From assembly GCF_029168945.1 (NCBI RefSeq), contig NC_083609.1, positions 26,019,001 to 26,083,000 on the forward strand: DNA of 64,000 nt, in the 5' to 3' direction. Position 1 is the first letter of the stretch. Each line of letters starts with the position of its first letter. Of the stretch, positions 12,043 to 24,300 are shown piece by piece. This DNA comes from Cannabis sativa. Lineage: Eukaryota > Streptophyta > Magnoliopsida > Rosales > Cannabaceae. The position numbers and the translations under genes are program-made. The notes below the pieces were generated by a model. It saw only the letters and a list, made by a program, of their open reading frames with translations, had not been told where the DNA came from and did no database searches.

Positions 12043-12225
12043 GCATAATCTTCAGGATATATGCAAGATTTTATTGAGGACGCATAATCATCAGGATATA
12101 TGCAATATTTTATCGAGGATGCATAATCTTTAGGATATATGCAATATTTTATCGATAATGCATAATCTTTAGGATATATGCAATATTTTATCGATAATAC
12201 ATAATCTTTTGGATATATGTATAAT
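12043..12225. repeat. ~43-bp tandem repeats inside the LARD-like element
   Basis: About four and a half units of GCATAATCTTCAGGATATATG followed by CAATATTTTATCGA. They lie about 320 bp inside the PBS-side LTR. Confidence 0.85.
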
Positions 12226-12525
12226 TTATATAGATTTTCTCTATCATATCATAGGCACACATATATTGTAAATATTATGAATGATAAGAACATAATATAT
12301 ATATGAAATTAATAATAAATATATAAAAATATATACATACATATATAATATATAGATATATAGATAAAAAGAAAAAGGAAACCAAATGATTCTTGAAATT
12401 GTTTCAGTCAGATGAGTATATATATAAATATATATTTAGTGTATCGTGACTTTGAAACAATTCAAGAACTTTAACAAAATACTTACATTGGGTCTTAGGC
12501 AGAGATTCATGCTTGAAGCTTGGGC

Positions 12526-12545
12526 AGAGACTCGTGCTGATAACG
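12526..12545 (-). promoter_or_regulatory. Primer-binding site of the LARD-like element
   Basis: On the minus strand the bases next to the right LTR read CGTTATCAGCACGAGTCTC. Part of this resembles the TATCAG core of initiator-Met PBS sequences, but the match is partial. Confidence 0.5.
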
Positions 12546-12798
12546 TGTTATAAAATAATATAATATAATATAAAGTAGATGAGAAGAAAGAAGAAAAAGA
12601 TGAAGAGAGAAAGAGAAAGTGAATGAGAATTTCTGAGTTGTTTATTCCAATGGGGTGAACCCCTATTTATACAAATACAAGAGTGAGATATTAAGAAACT
12701 AAGAAAAAGGGAAACTAAGGAAAAGAGGAATGTTGATTACAATTCATGGTAATAAATAAAAGATTTGGACATCCACATAATTATTAATATTTATAACA
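12546..12798 (-). repeat. 5' LTR (right) of the LARD-like element
   Basis: 253 bp, same length as the left LTR with one substitution seen by eye. Confidence 0.9.
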
Positions 12799-12837
12799 TA
12801 TAATAATAAATATAAATGTATAATATTTATTTTTTTT

Positions 12838-12883
<46 letters not shown>

Positions 12884-13017
12884 AACGTATAATATTTATT
12901 ATAATACAAATTTTACATCATTACAATTTAATATATTAGTAGAGTAAATTTTTGACAAAAATAAACTATACATATTTTACATTTACTTATTTCTATCTCC
13001 TAACCATTTCTATTTTA
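12799..13017. other. Short AT-rich gap with a long poly(T)
   Basis: Contains a T-run of about 40 bases (near 12840-12878). Its last 16 bases (13002-13017) are the left target-site copy of the following LINE. Confidence 0.7.
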
Positions 13018-15357
13018 TAAGCTGGCAATTTATTGACCATGTCCTCTGCAGCTTTAAGGCCCCTCCCAGGTTCTGTAACTGGGTTCGGCAGTGCATCTCT
13101 ACTACCTCTCTCAACCTTTTCCTTAACGGTAGCAAGATGAGCAACTTTACTCCCGAGTGTGGACTCCGCCAGGGGGACCCTCTCTCCCCTTACCTATTTA
13201 TCTGGGCGGCTGATATACTGTCCCGTATTCTTGAGAAGGCTCTTCAGTGCGGGACCATTCGTGGCATTCAGTTGAGTAGAGGTGGCCCTAGACTCTCACA
13301 CCTGTTCTTTGCGGATGACCTAATTTTAGTGGGGAGAGCTAATATTGAGGAAGCCCGGGGTTTTTGGGACTGTCTGGAGAAATTTTGTACCTGGTCGGGA
13401 CAGAGGGTAAACAAGCTAAAAACTTCGATCTTTTTTAGTAATAACACGACTGAGAGTATGAGGAGAGGCATCATGAGGGATATTGGGCTCAATATTCCGG
13501 TGGGGAACATCAATTACCTGGGGCTCCCAGTTTTTAGGTCCCGTCAGAAGGATGCGGATTTCCATTTCATTCTGGATAACCTTGTTTCAAAACTTCATGG
13601 CTGGAAGTTGAAATCCCTGTCCAAGGCAGGACGAGCTACTTTAATCAAATCTGTGGGACTAGCGTTGCCTGTGTATACCATGCAGACAACGAAACTCTCC
13701 AAAAGCCTCGCCTCTAAGATTGATGGGATGGTCAGAGATTTCTGGTGGGGCTGCGAACAAGGGAACCGGGGCATCTGCTTAAAAGCTTGGGACAACTTGT
13801 GCTTACCCAAGTCTCGAGGAGGTCTGGGGTTCCGCAAGACGGGGGAAATGAATAAAGCTTTACTAGCTAAGTGGGGTTGGGCCATGCTGATCGAGGACCA
13901 GTCTTTGTGTTGTCAAGTTCTGAGGGCAAAGTACCTTCGAGGGAAAAAATTCTTTGAGAGCTCTTGTAAGGACTCAGACTCGTGGTTCTGGAAAAATGTT
14001 GTTCGTACCAAGGATATTCTCAAGAAAGGGGCTTGCAAACTTATTTCAAATGGGAAGGACACTAAGATTTGGGAGGACCCCTGGGTCATCCATGGTAGAG
14101 ACTTCACCCCGAAACCCATTACTTGGCCTCCGGATAACCTTAGGCTCGTGGCGGACTTACTCCTTCCTAATGGGGACTGGGACCTCCAGAAACTTGTCAG
14201 GCTTTTTGACCAGGAAACTATAAGCAACATCATCAAAGGTGGCAAGCCTAGTGGTCAGGAGGGTGATAGGTGGATCTGGACTAAAGAAACGAATGGTGGA
14301 TTTTCTACCAAATCTGCTTGCCTTATTCAAGCTTTGGAACGGGCTCCCCCGTGTTATGTTGCCCCGCATCTTTGGAACAAACTTTGGAGTTCTAAAACTC
14401 TTGAGAGGCATAAAATTCTTTGGTGGAGTGTCCTCTCTAATGCTCTGCCCACTCGTGTCTCTCTTGCTAGAAGAATGCATATTGATGAGGTCTTGTGCCC
14501 TATGTGTGGAAGGGAAGATGAGACGGTAGAACATTTGTTTCTCTACTGTGATTTTGCTTCTCACCTGTGGCGCTCCTCCCCTTGGGGACTCATGCCTGTT
14601 GTGGATTCGGGTGCTCGTATGTGGGATTGGGTACAGTTCATTTGGAACTTAAAGTCGCAAGGGGTGGATATTGACAAAGTTTTCCTGTATGCTTCGATAG
14701 TAGTTGATACGATTTGGAAAGCGCGCAACGACAAGGTTCATATGAATGGGTTGGGTAGTATTTCTAAATATATTGACTCTATCTCTTGCTGTTACGCAGA
14801 TTATGCCTCTAGTTTACTTACTCATTTGAAGGTAGCTGGGTCTCCTGTTTGGGTTCCTCCTCCTGAAGACTGGATCAAGATCAACTGTGATGTTAGAGTT
14901 GGTTCTGACTCCATGTGTGCGGTGGCCATTGCCAGGGATCATAGGGAGACCATTTTGTGGGTGGCTACTTCAGCACTTTGTTTTTCGGACCCCCTTGTTG
15001 GGGAAGCTGCAGCTGTCTTGTTGGCCGTGGAAACGGCGGTTTCTCAACAACACCGCTTTGTATTGGTAGAGAGCGATTCAATGACGGTAATCAAGACCTT
15101 GACGGGGACTCATACCTGTTGGGAATTTGATAACTATACTCAACAATGTAAAAAGCTTTCTACTTTGATGTTAAGTTGTAACTTTTCTTTTATTCCTAGA
15201 ACTTGTAACTATTTGGCTCATAATGTGGCCAGGTGGGCTTTTGCTAACTCTATTTACGGAAGGGTGGATGTTCATTCCATTCCTGTCTTTATCCTTTGTA
15301 ATGACCGAGAGGTCTAACTCCTTATTTTATAAAACGCCATTTTCAAAAAAAAAAAAA
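13018..15357 (+). mobile_element. 5'-truncated LINE (non-LTR retrotransposon) with 16-bp target duplication
   Basis: Flanked by AACCATTTCTATTTTA at 13002-13017 and 15358-15373. It ends in CATTTTC plus poly(A), starts abruptly inside the reverse transcriptase domain and has no stop codon until 15317. The perfect target copies and open frame indicate a recent insertion. It lies in the sense orientation just upstream of the dehydrogenase/reticulon gene. Confidence 0.95.
13020..15317 (+). CDS. LINE ORF2 C-terminal part: reverse transcriptase, zf-RVT, RNase H
   Basis: The frame is open from the truncation point at 13020, giving about 765 codons; the first ATG is at 13137. The RT domain starts in [12 protein letters not shown], then [13 protein letters not shown] and the catalytic FFADDLIL. 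A zinc-finger-like zf-RVT region follows ([34 protein letters not shown]). Last comes an RNase H domain with [18 protein letters not shown] and ESDSMTV, which hold the expected D, E and D. The endonuclease and most of the RT N-terminal half are missing through 5' truncation, so the copy cannot move by itself. Confidence 0.93.
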   Translation, partial: SWQFIDHVLCSFKAPPRFCNWVRQCISTTSLNLFLNGSKMSNFTPECGLRQGDPLSPYLFIWAADILSRILEKALQCGTIRGIQLSRGGPRLSHLFFADDLILVGRANIEEARGFWDCLEKFCTWSGQRVNKLKTSIFFSNNTTESMRRGIMRDIGLNIPVGNINYLGLPVFRSRQKDADFHFILDNLVSKLHGWKLKSLSKAGRATLIKSVGLALPVYTMQTTKLSKSLASKIDGMVRDFWWGCEQGNRGICLKAWDNLCLPKSRGGLGFRKTGEMNKALLAKWGWAMLIEDQSLCCQVLRAKYLRGKKFFESSCKDSDSWFWKNVVRTKDILKKGACKLISNGKDTKIWEDPWVIHGRDFTPKPITWPPDNLRLVADLLLPNGDWDLQKLVRLFDQETISNIIKGGKPSGQEGDRWIWTKETNGGFSTKSACLIQALERAPPCYVAPHLWNKLWSSKTLERHKILWWSVLSNALPTRVSLARRMHIDEVLCPMCGREDETVEHLFLYCDFASHLWRSSPWGLMPVVDSGARMWDWVQFIWNLKSQGVDIDKVFLYASIVVDTIWKARNDKVHMNGLGSISKYIDSISCCYADYASSLLTHLKVAGSPVWVPPPEDWIKINCDVRVGSDSMCAVAIARDHRETILWVATSALCFSDPLVGEAAAVLLAVETAVSQQHRFVLVESDSMTVIKTLTGTHTCWEFDNYTQQCKKLSTLMLSCNFSFIPRTCNYLAHNVARWAFANSIYGRVDVHSIPVFILCNDREV

Positions 15358-15424
15358 AACCATTTCTATTTTAACAATTCAAATATATTATTATTATTAT
15401 TGTTATTATAATATTCGCTCAGCT

Positions 15425-15430
<6 letters not shown>

Positions 15431-15457
<27 letters not shown>
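15431..15457. repeat. (CT)n in the 5' UTR of the dehydrogenase/reticulon gene
   Basis: About 13 CT dinucleotides lie 38 bp before the start codon. Pyrimidine tracts are common in plant core promoters and leaders. Confidence 0.85.
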
Positions 15458-15463
<6 letters not shown>

Positions 15464-15494
15464 CTGACGTTTTCTTGCTCATTTTCTCGGGAAA

Positions 15495-16978
15495 ATGGGG
15501 GTCGACGACGATCGCCTAGCTGAGTTAAATCCTAAGACTAGGACATGCGTTGTTATCGGCGGGCGAGGCTTCATCGGAAGATCGCTTGTTCTTAGCCTCT
15601 TGAAACTTGGTAAGTGGTTTGTCCGAATAGCCGACTCCGCTCACTCCATTCACCTCGATCCTTATGAGCATGACTCCCTCCTTTCACATGCTATCGCCTC
15701 CGGCCGAGCCTGTTATCACCACATCGACGTTCGTGACAAGTCTCTGGTCTTCAAAGGTATTTGTATATTATTTACGAATTTCTATTGAATTTCATTGACG
15801 TGTTTGTTTTGCTCTCTGAACAATGCGAGCCAATGCGGGAAACAATGAAATGTATCTGTGAAATGAGATTATCTGCCATGATATAGAAAGTAAACGATAA
15901 ATAATGTTACAATCAAGCAGGAGTTTTTATTAGTTTTTAAAAAAGTGTTTTTAGTATTTTTTTTTATTATTGTTGTTATTGAATGTTGATTATCAACAAT
16001 GATTGCAGAGTTATGGATTAAAAATCACTATGTACCGTCATTTGTTCAAAATGTTTTATAAGGAATTGTTTTGTGTATGCCCAGGGCTTCTTAGAAAAAA
16101 TTAGCAAGTATTTGCTTCTTTACACCCCACACCCTGAATTTGCACTCTGTTGTATTGTAATTATGAGATTAGTTGATAGACTTTCTCAGCTTCTTTCACT
16201 TTGGCAAACCCTTCAGGTTGTAACATGAGAATTTCTTCTTCTATATGTCCATGCAAAAGAGCTGTTTGACATTTAATGCTCTAAGTAACTCAAGGTCTTG
16301 AACTGCTGTAAAAGCTTGAATAACCGTATTGAGGTATGTTTAACAACTGGAGAAAATATTTTGTTATAATCATGCCCTTTCTGCTTGAGAGTATCCACTG
16401 GCTACCAAACGGGCTTTAAATCTTTTTCCTACACCAGGAATACTTGGTTTTCTTTTGAAAACCATTTGCATCTAGTTACTCTTTTTTCTTTCAATTTATC
16501 CTTCAAAACCCAGGTTTGATTCTTAGCTAAAGACTGCATTGCGTATTCCATAGCTTGTTTCCAATCAAGAGAATCCTTACTGTTCTTAGCTTCAGCATAA
16601 CTTCTAGGCTCTCCAAATTCCAATGCATTGGCCACTTTGTGGGCAAAGGTCATAAAGTCTGCTTGTGAAGACCTTGCAGTTGGCTTCATTTGTTTTTTTG
16701 CTCCGTCCCTTGTTAGCATATACTCTTCCAAAGCTTCACTCTCATTGGATTGATAGTTTTGTTCAACAGGCTCCACTCAACCTTGTTGCTGACCAATCTG
16801 TATCTTCTTCCAGATTTTGAACCACAACCTGATCATTGATTTGATTGTCAAGAGCTCAATCTTGTTCTACAGATGCTGGATTTACAAAGTTGTAACCAAA
16901 CAATTTAGTTTGCACCTGTACTTTTTTTTTTTGAAAAAGAGAAAGGACGCCACTTGTCTTAGACAGACTCCTCACCCG

Positions 16979-17012
<34 letters not shown>

Positions 17013-18290
17013 CCCTCACTCATGGTGGAGGAACACCGTGGTTACACGAGTTTAGGAAAACCTGCTCTAAAACCAGCTTCAGCCAAGGAATATACAAAAA
17101 TCAACCAATACTAAGTTTTTCCAATCTCTACATAGATCTAAGAAAACTTCTCAAAATGTTTAGTTTTAAAAATCCATGCAGCTGTCCAAAACCTGTGAGC
17201 TATTATTCTGCTTAGCTTGTTTAAAGCTGGCTGATTCTACAGATTGTATATTTGTCTTGAATACAACATTTTCATCAAATAAAACATCTTTACTAAGTAC
17301 TAACAACACATATATTTTCCTCTAACAACCATATTTTATAGCCTTTTATACCACTTAGATAACCTAAGAAAATAATTACTTTTAGCTCCAAGATTTTTTG
17401 TTCCTTGATTAATATGAACATATGCAAAACAACCGAAAATTCTAAGATGATTATACTGTAACCATCCGAAACATTTTTGACCACATTCGAGGAGTTGGTT
17501 AGTTTCATTCCTCTGAGCTTAATTTCTTTGATAATTCTTCTGGTTTCCAGCATCATTGGTTCTCCGAGGGCAATTTCTTCTCAAATGACCTTTCTTACAA
17601 CAAACCCAGCAGGTTCTTCTGGTTCTTGATTGGGATCTTCCTCAACTTTTGCTTCTATTAGGATTACCCTTTCTCTCTGTGGGCCTGCATCTCACGTTCA
17701 ACCCTTCACCATTATTCTTGGAGCCCCTATTATTAGCTTACAAATCTAGGACTTTTGAATATGCAGCTCCTACAACTTCATCAATTGTCAAAGTGTCCCT
17801 GCCATATCTCAAAGTATCTCTATGTTGTTCTGTTTTGGTAATGAATTCAGCAAGAAGATGGCTTGATCCTCTTCATCAACCTTTAGGTTTCAAGATCTGT
17901 TACCAATTTTGTAAACTCATCAATAGACTTGCCTTCATCCATCTTGAAACCATAATTTTTTTTTACTCAAACACATCCAGTTCGGTAAAGCTTTCGTCAT
18001 ATACAGCTGCTCTAGTTTATTTTACATCTCACATGCTGTCTTCTTCAAAACCTTTCTCAAAATCTGATCACTTAGATTAAGAATATTTGTAGTTTCGTAC
18101 TTGTATTCCTTGCCTTTTTCAAGATTTCTTGCTTGTTTAGGGTATCTGCCATTTTTCTTTCTCCTTTCAGAGCTTCTTCTAATCCAAGATTCCCAAGATG
18201 AGCAATTGTCTTTTCACCCCACAGACTGAAATTGTTTTTGCCATTGATTTCCTCCTCCTCATACTTCTCCAAAGACATTATTGAACAAAT

Positions 18291-18330
<40 letters not shown>

Positions 18331-21300
18331 AAAACTTATGGCCAGTAAGCGTTTCCCTTGTTGGTTACCTTTCTTCAGTCTTTGAGGAATTCATTCGAAC
18401 ACTCTGTCAACCTCAACTGGTTTCTTCAAACTCTAATCTGAAACCTGGCTCTTGATACCAGTTTGTGAGGATTGGTCTCCTCTTCTCCAATCTCAGATCA
18501 ATACACCAGAACAAGACAGAAACAAAACCGGATTAATTTCAGAGTGCAAACAACAAAAATAAAACAGAAACAAGAGATCAGATTACATGGTTCAGATCAT
18601 GGTGGTCCTACATCCAAGGCAGGGATATACTCCCTAGTCAAATATACTATATATTTCAAGGTTATACTCACTAATCAAGGGTTTACTGCTCTCAATATAC
18701 CAATATAACATTGCAGCACATGGTATATTCAAAAGAAAAAGACAGAGCAATATCCTCAATAACACTTTCTCGTGTGTTGACACCTCTCTCATCTATACCT
18801 CACAAATGAACATCCTTTTATAAGTGAGAACACCAGCCAATTCCAAAAAGTACAATCTTGGACAAGCTTCTTGATTTTAAGTAAGCCAATGAGTGATCTG
18901 CAGTTTCACACGTTGCTTATGACTAACATAACAGTTAGTTAAATTCAATTAGGGGCATATCCAATAATAATAAAACGTAAATGATGAATAATGATCAAGC
19001 AAATTTATTGGCAATAAAAAATAACTGTGTATTTACATTTTCTTTTTCTTTTTTAATGTAGAATGTTGATTATGAACCATGATTACAATTTGCAGAGTTA
19101 TCTAATCACCATGTAGCATCATCTGTTCAAAATGTTTTATGAATTGTTTTGTGTATGCCCAGGAAGTCTTAGAAAAAATTAACAATTATTTACTTATTTA
19201 CATCTGCACCCTTAATATTCACTCTATTGTATTGTTATTGTGAAATTAGTTCGGTTTTATCATCTTTTTCAATTAATAATAATTGAGATGCTATATTTTT
19301 CTTCTGAAGACTTTAACTTGCATGAAGATTGAGAATGTGAAGTTTTGAGTCCCAGCGTTATTGTTAGCGCAATTCTTCTAAGGGTATTGAAGAGGATCTA
19401 TTTTCATTTTCTTAAATTTTTTGTGAGAAAATGAATTCTTTTTGGGCTAGAAAATGTTAACAATTCAAGAATGTTGTAATAAAATTGTAATGGTTTTTCC
19501 ACATGTTGTTACATGTTTTCTTATCATTGCAGTGTTTTTCATTGCTTATCATTTCAAGAAACTTTATGTACAATTGTGTGATATTGAAGAGGGACTAGGA
19601 TTTAGAAATTAACTAGATTTGTTACAACAATGCTCCTTTTGCAGCTGTTGAAGGTTCTTCTGTCGCTTTCTATCTGGATTATGCTGATTTGCATGCTGAT
19701 AATTTTCATCTTTGCTACACAATTATTGTTCAAGGTAAATATTTTAAAATTCTTGTAAACTGGCTTGAAAATACTTTTGAACAAAGTGAATGAGATGATT
19801 GTTTGCATCTGTCTTTTAGGTGCAAAAAATATCATCAACGCTTGTCGAGAATGCAAATTAAGAAAGTTAATATACAACAGCACTGCAGATGTGGTTTTTG
19901 ATGGTTCACATGATATAGTAAACGGAGATGAATTGTTGCCATACCCTGGGAAAGTATGTTAATTCCAAATGTGTCCTTCACATGTCATGTAAACCATTCC
20001 TGATCTTTCTTTAGTGATGTCTCTAGAATTTTTTTGATGCAGTTTGATAACGTATTAAGTGACCTTAAGGCTCAAGCAGAAGCGCTTATCCTCCTTGCTA
20101 ACAATATTGATGGTCTTTTAACATGTGCAATTCGTCCTTGCAATGTGTTTGGACCTGGGGACACAAATCTTGTGCCATTTTTCGTGACCTTGGCACAATC
20201 TGGTTGGACAAAGGTCTGAAAGCAACTTTTCACATTTTATGCGATGAACCAGTTGAGATATGTTTCACTGTATCCACTGAACAGTTTAAATATAATGCTT
20301 GTTTTTCATAATGTTGGCACCAAAGTCTCTCTCCTACACTTTTTTATTTTTCCCTTTTTGAGTCTTTTCTTCACTCATACCATTTGAGATATGTTTCAGT
20401 GTATCTACTGAACAGTTTAAATAATGCTTCTTTTTCATAATGTTGGCATTTTGCACTCCAAAGTCTCTCTCCTACTCATTTTATTTTTCCCTTTAGGGTC
20501 TTTGTTTTACTCATACAATCAGTAATCCAACATGAAAATTATTTACTAATATGCTGTTGATGGTTTTTTCATTCATCGTTTATATGTATATGTATGTATG
20601 TGTGTGTGTGTATATATTTCAATTCTTGTTCCCAAAAGTTATGATGTTAAGTAGTAAACAGCATAATATCTGTATGTGCTCATGCTTCACTTTTTATTTA
20701 TGCTTTTTTTTAAAATAACAAAGATTCTCATTTCAGTTTATTATAGGGAATGGTGAAAGCATATCAGACTTTACCTATGTTGAGAATGTCTCTCATGCCC
20801 TTATTTGTGTAGAAGCAGCTCTAGATTTTAGGACGGCCTCTATAGCTGGCAAGGTACTCTTCCAGTTGAGTCTTTATTTTAAAGTGTTTTACAAGTTGAC
20901 GTTGTATGAATGCATCCACATGTAACCATCTCATTTTCATCTATTTGTAGGCTTTTTTCATCTCAAATCTTCATCCCACAAAGTTCTGGGACTTTTTATT
21001 ACTTATTTTGGAAGGCCTAGGATATCAAAGGTAATCATCCTTATGTCAATATCTGATAGAATTTCTATTTTCTTAATTTTTGCTTTTCCATATTATCAGT
21101 AGAAAGTGTGCATCCAACTTGTATACCGATTACTGACATTATAGTGATGCAATTTTTACTTGCATCAATTCTTCATACTCAGTCGCAAACTCATTTTGAC
21201 TGCAGACCACTAATTAAACTTCCTGCAAGGATGGTTTGGCACATTTTATCATTTATAAAATGGGCGCATAGAAAATGGGGCTTTCTAGAATGCAGTCATA

Positions 21301-24300
21301 ATCTGTTTCATTATGCTCAACTAGCCTCACGCTCAAGAACTTTCAACTGTTCTGCAGCTCAGAAACATATTGGGTACTCACCATTGGTCTCCAATGAGGT
21401 AAGTTTTTGTTTTTTCTATTTGTTGTTTTTATCGTCTTTATGATATCCAACTGTGTCGTTCGTTTAAGAAAAAGTCACAGGAAATCTGATGAACTGTTTT
21501 ATCCTCTCTTGTTTTTTCATTTTTTGGGAAGGGTGATATAAGACAGGATGCACTAAAGAATTCCACTCCTTCATAAAATATGAAAACAAGACATTCTATA
21601 GTTCTTTGGCACTAAATAGCCACAACGCCTACCTAATTGTCTTCATAAGGAATGAGGACTTTCTTCGGAAGTCTTAAAAAGAATCCTTTTTCATTTCATT
21701 TAGCAATAATTGTAGTCATCTGTGAGCTGATAAATGCGTACTTCTTGGATGAACCAAACTGAAATTAAAAACTTTGACAACTTTTCTTGTACTTGCACTA
21801 AAAATGGACAGTGCATGAATAGATGTTCCATCATTTGGCATTAAGCACTCCAACCAGAAGATAAGATGCAGGACAGTATTTTCATTTTGAAACACCTTTT
21901 TGGTGTTCAACTTCGCCATTGCCAACAACCAATAAAAAGCCCTTTACCTTGAAGTGATAATAAAAGATTACCATAGGCCCTTTTGAAAATTTCTTTGTTT
22001 GGGTCAAAGCGTTACTGGTGAAACAACATATTAAATGTTGATTATATATATATATATATATGTATATACATATATATATTAAGCACTACAACTACATGCG
22101 ACTCAAGTAGATGATATAATTTAATCTGAAGTTGCTTCCGCTGGGAATTATAATTTTATTGGTAAAACCACGTTATCACTTTCGCAATAAAAAAGTGTTT
22201 AATATGGTCGTACTTCTATTATTATATTTTTCAACTTTTTCTTTTCTTTCCTTTTATAATCTTGAAAACTACTAGTCTTTATATAAACTTTCTTGTCTGT
22301 TGATCGGCAATGAACATGCAGGAAGGTGTCTCACTAACCATTCAGTCATTCTCACATCTAGCTCAAGACATCTTTTATTCAAGATACTGTGATCGTGTTG
22401 AACCATCAAAAGTAGAGAAGCTTCTAGGTGGTGGGAAAGGTAGGAAGTTGTTGCACTACATATTAACCTTTTTGTTCTAGCCATTTTCATTTTCTGCCTC
22501 ACTTTTTCTGTAATGGTATGAATAGTTTTGTTCCTTCTCTTTTCCCTTAACATTAAAGAGTACAGCAGCATCCTTAGGTGAAAATGTTTTAGTCATCTTG
22601 TTCATTGTTGATTGTCGCTCATACCCTGGATAGCTCTAGCTGTTTATGCTAGGATTTTGGTTATATGTTACATACTGAGCCCAGTACTGATCATCTATTT
22701 CCGTGTTAAGAAGACGTGAGCAATCACTTTCAGTTGAGTTCAGACACCACGATAGTTGACCTCTGTTTTCATGGGTTTTATTTGTTTTATTTAGTGCCAT
22801 CTAATGCTTTTAGTTCAGTCATTCACAGCATCAACAGAGGGCTCTTTTTATTTCTTTCTAGTTTTTACTTAGAATGAGAGAGAACATATTTTTCTTTATC
22901 CTAGGATTAAAACCCATAAAGATTGTAGTTATACTTTCAAATTTGCTCATAGAATGACCTCAAACTTTGTCATTACAGTTGCAGATATATTGTTGTGGCG
23001 TGATGAGAAGAAATCATTTGCATGTTTTCTTGCTCTTGTTCTGCTGTTCAACTGGTTTTTCCTATCTGGAAGAACTTTTGCTGATTCTGCAGCCAAGCTG
23101 CTGCTACTTCTAACGTTTGCTCTTTTTGGATACAGTGTACTACCTACGAAAGTGTAAGTAATGATGTTTATAAGGCAAGAGATTCAGCAGATGCTATAGT
23201 TTTCTGGTCTCTAGATATTGTAGAGTTAAGCAGGGGGGCTAATTTAGAATAATAATAGAAAAAAGGCAAGAGACTCAGTGTTCCTCTATGTGGGTTTGGA
23301 AACATTTTTTAGATCTTGGAATGTTTTAAAATGTCCCTTTACCCTTGATTGTTCTTTATCCCCCCTAGTATTTTCTCTTTAGTTTATATTACAAGAAAAA
23401 CTTTCAAAATTTTCCAGAGGAATCACACACTTCTCACCACCAACTTAGATCCTATTTCTATACATTTTATATGGTTCCCACAAATTAATCTTGGCCTTTT
23501 TTAATCATGAAACTTGTGACAAATATATTCTATATGATTAGTGATTTTAATGCACGACTTTTTTTCCATCTGACTAGTAAATAAAAAGTATTATGCGAAG
23601 TTTATTCATTCTTAAGGAACTCTGGAACATGTGATTCTTTGTTTTATATTCTGCTTGTCTAAACCCTCTTTTGATCATCAAGTAATTTTCCAACATAAAA
23701 AAAGTTAAGCGGTCATTGCTTATTCCATTTGGACCCAATGTATGGTATCCATTATCCAAATTTATCTGTGCAAGTTTTGTGTTGTGAGAGTGAATTATAT
23801 TCTTTGCATAGTATCTTATGGTCTCATGTGTTCTTTTGAGGGAGAATTCAAGTTTCCATGAACGCCAATTCACATGGTTGCTTTCCTTCCCTCATTTTTA
23901 ATGTTTATAGAAGCTTTACCTTATGATGTCTCACTAATAAACTACTTTAATAGGTTTTATTTTCTATTAGATTTTACGTAGCTTACGTGGTTGTAATTTA
24001 AATATTCTACCTTTTTTTATTAATAACAACCCCGTGTTCTTTTTTTTTTTACCTTTTATAAATCTATTTTGATAACGAGACTGCCTTCTGCTGGAATTTT
24101 CTAGATTTCTACTGACTATGATGCCATTGCAATAGATTTGGTTTCGATGTCAAGAGGTTGCCTATATCTTGTTTTGAGATTCATGAAGGGATATTGAAAG
24201 ATTCAATTACAGCAGTTGCACGTTTGTGGAACAGAGGGTTCTATTGTGTTAGATCTTTGGCCAATGGACACGATTGGGAACTTTTCTTTAAGGTATGAAC

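Larger units (their letters stand above)
7472..12798 (-). mobile_element. Young LTR retrotransposon with no recognisable coding region (LARD-like)
   Basis: Two 253-bp direct repeats (7472-7724 and 12546-12798) start TGTTATAA and end TTATAACA; by eye they differ at one base (A/G in the GAAAGTRAATGAG stretch). Orientation is minus: a purine-rich tract (CCAAGGGGGAG read on the minus strand, 7725-7735) abuts the left LTR, and a PBS-like GTTATCAGCACGAG follows the right LTR. The LTR carries TATAAATAGG on the minus strand. The 4.8-kb interior is AT-rich, and no gag, protease, integrase or RT motif was found. The flanking pentamers (AATAG and TATAA) do not match, so no target duplication is visible. 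Confidence 0.85.
7472..12798. other. Unrecognised interior, 8400-12480
   Basis: This AT-rich interior has no long reading frame on either strand. The short string CTTCAGG (or near variants) recurs more than ten times, for example near 8773, 9575, 9713, 9770, 10040, 10393, 10530, 11906 and 12049. No function is recognised. Confidence 0.6.
16176..18933 (-). pseudogene. Truncated, decayed Copia retrotransposon in intron 1
   Basis: Reading the minus strand from the right: an LTR (18933-18464, TGTTATG...CTCACA), a PBS TGGTATCAAGAGCC (18460-18447), a gag start (18278: KYEEEEINGKNNFSLW), a CX2CX4HX4C zinc knuckle (CWVCCKKGHLRRNC, about 17560-17610), and the start of reverse transcriptase near 16450-16560 (QTWVLKDKLKEKRVTRCKW, 16429-16776 frame). 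It stops near 16176 inside RT, just after a QPEGFAKVKEAE segment. RT core, RNase H and the other LTR are missing. Several frameshifts and stops make it inactive. Confidence 0.88.

Noticed and set aside
17649..18080. 143-codon plus-strand frame in intron 1
   Set aside because: Antisense to the Copia gag remnant; no independent support.
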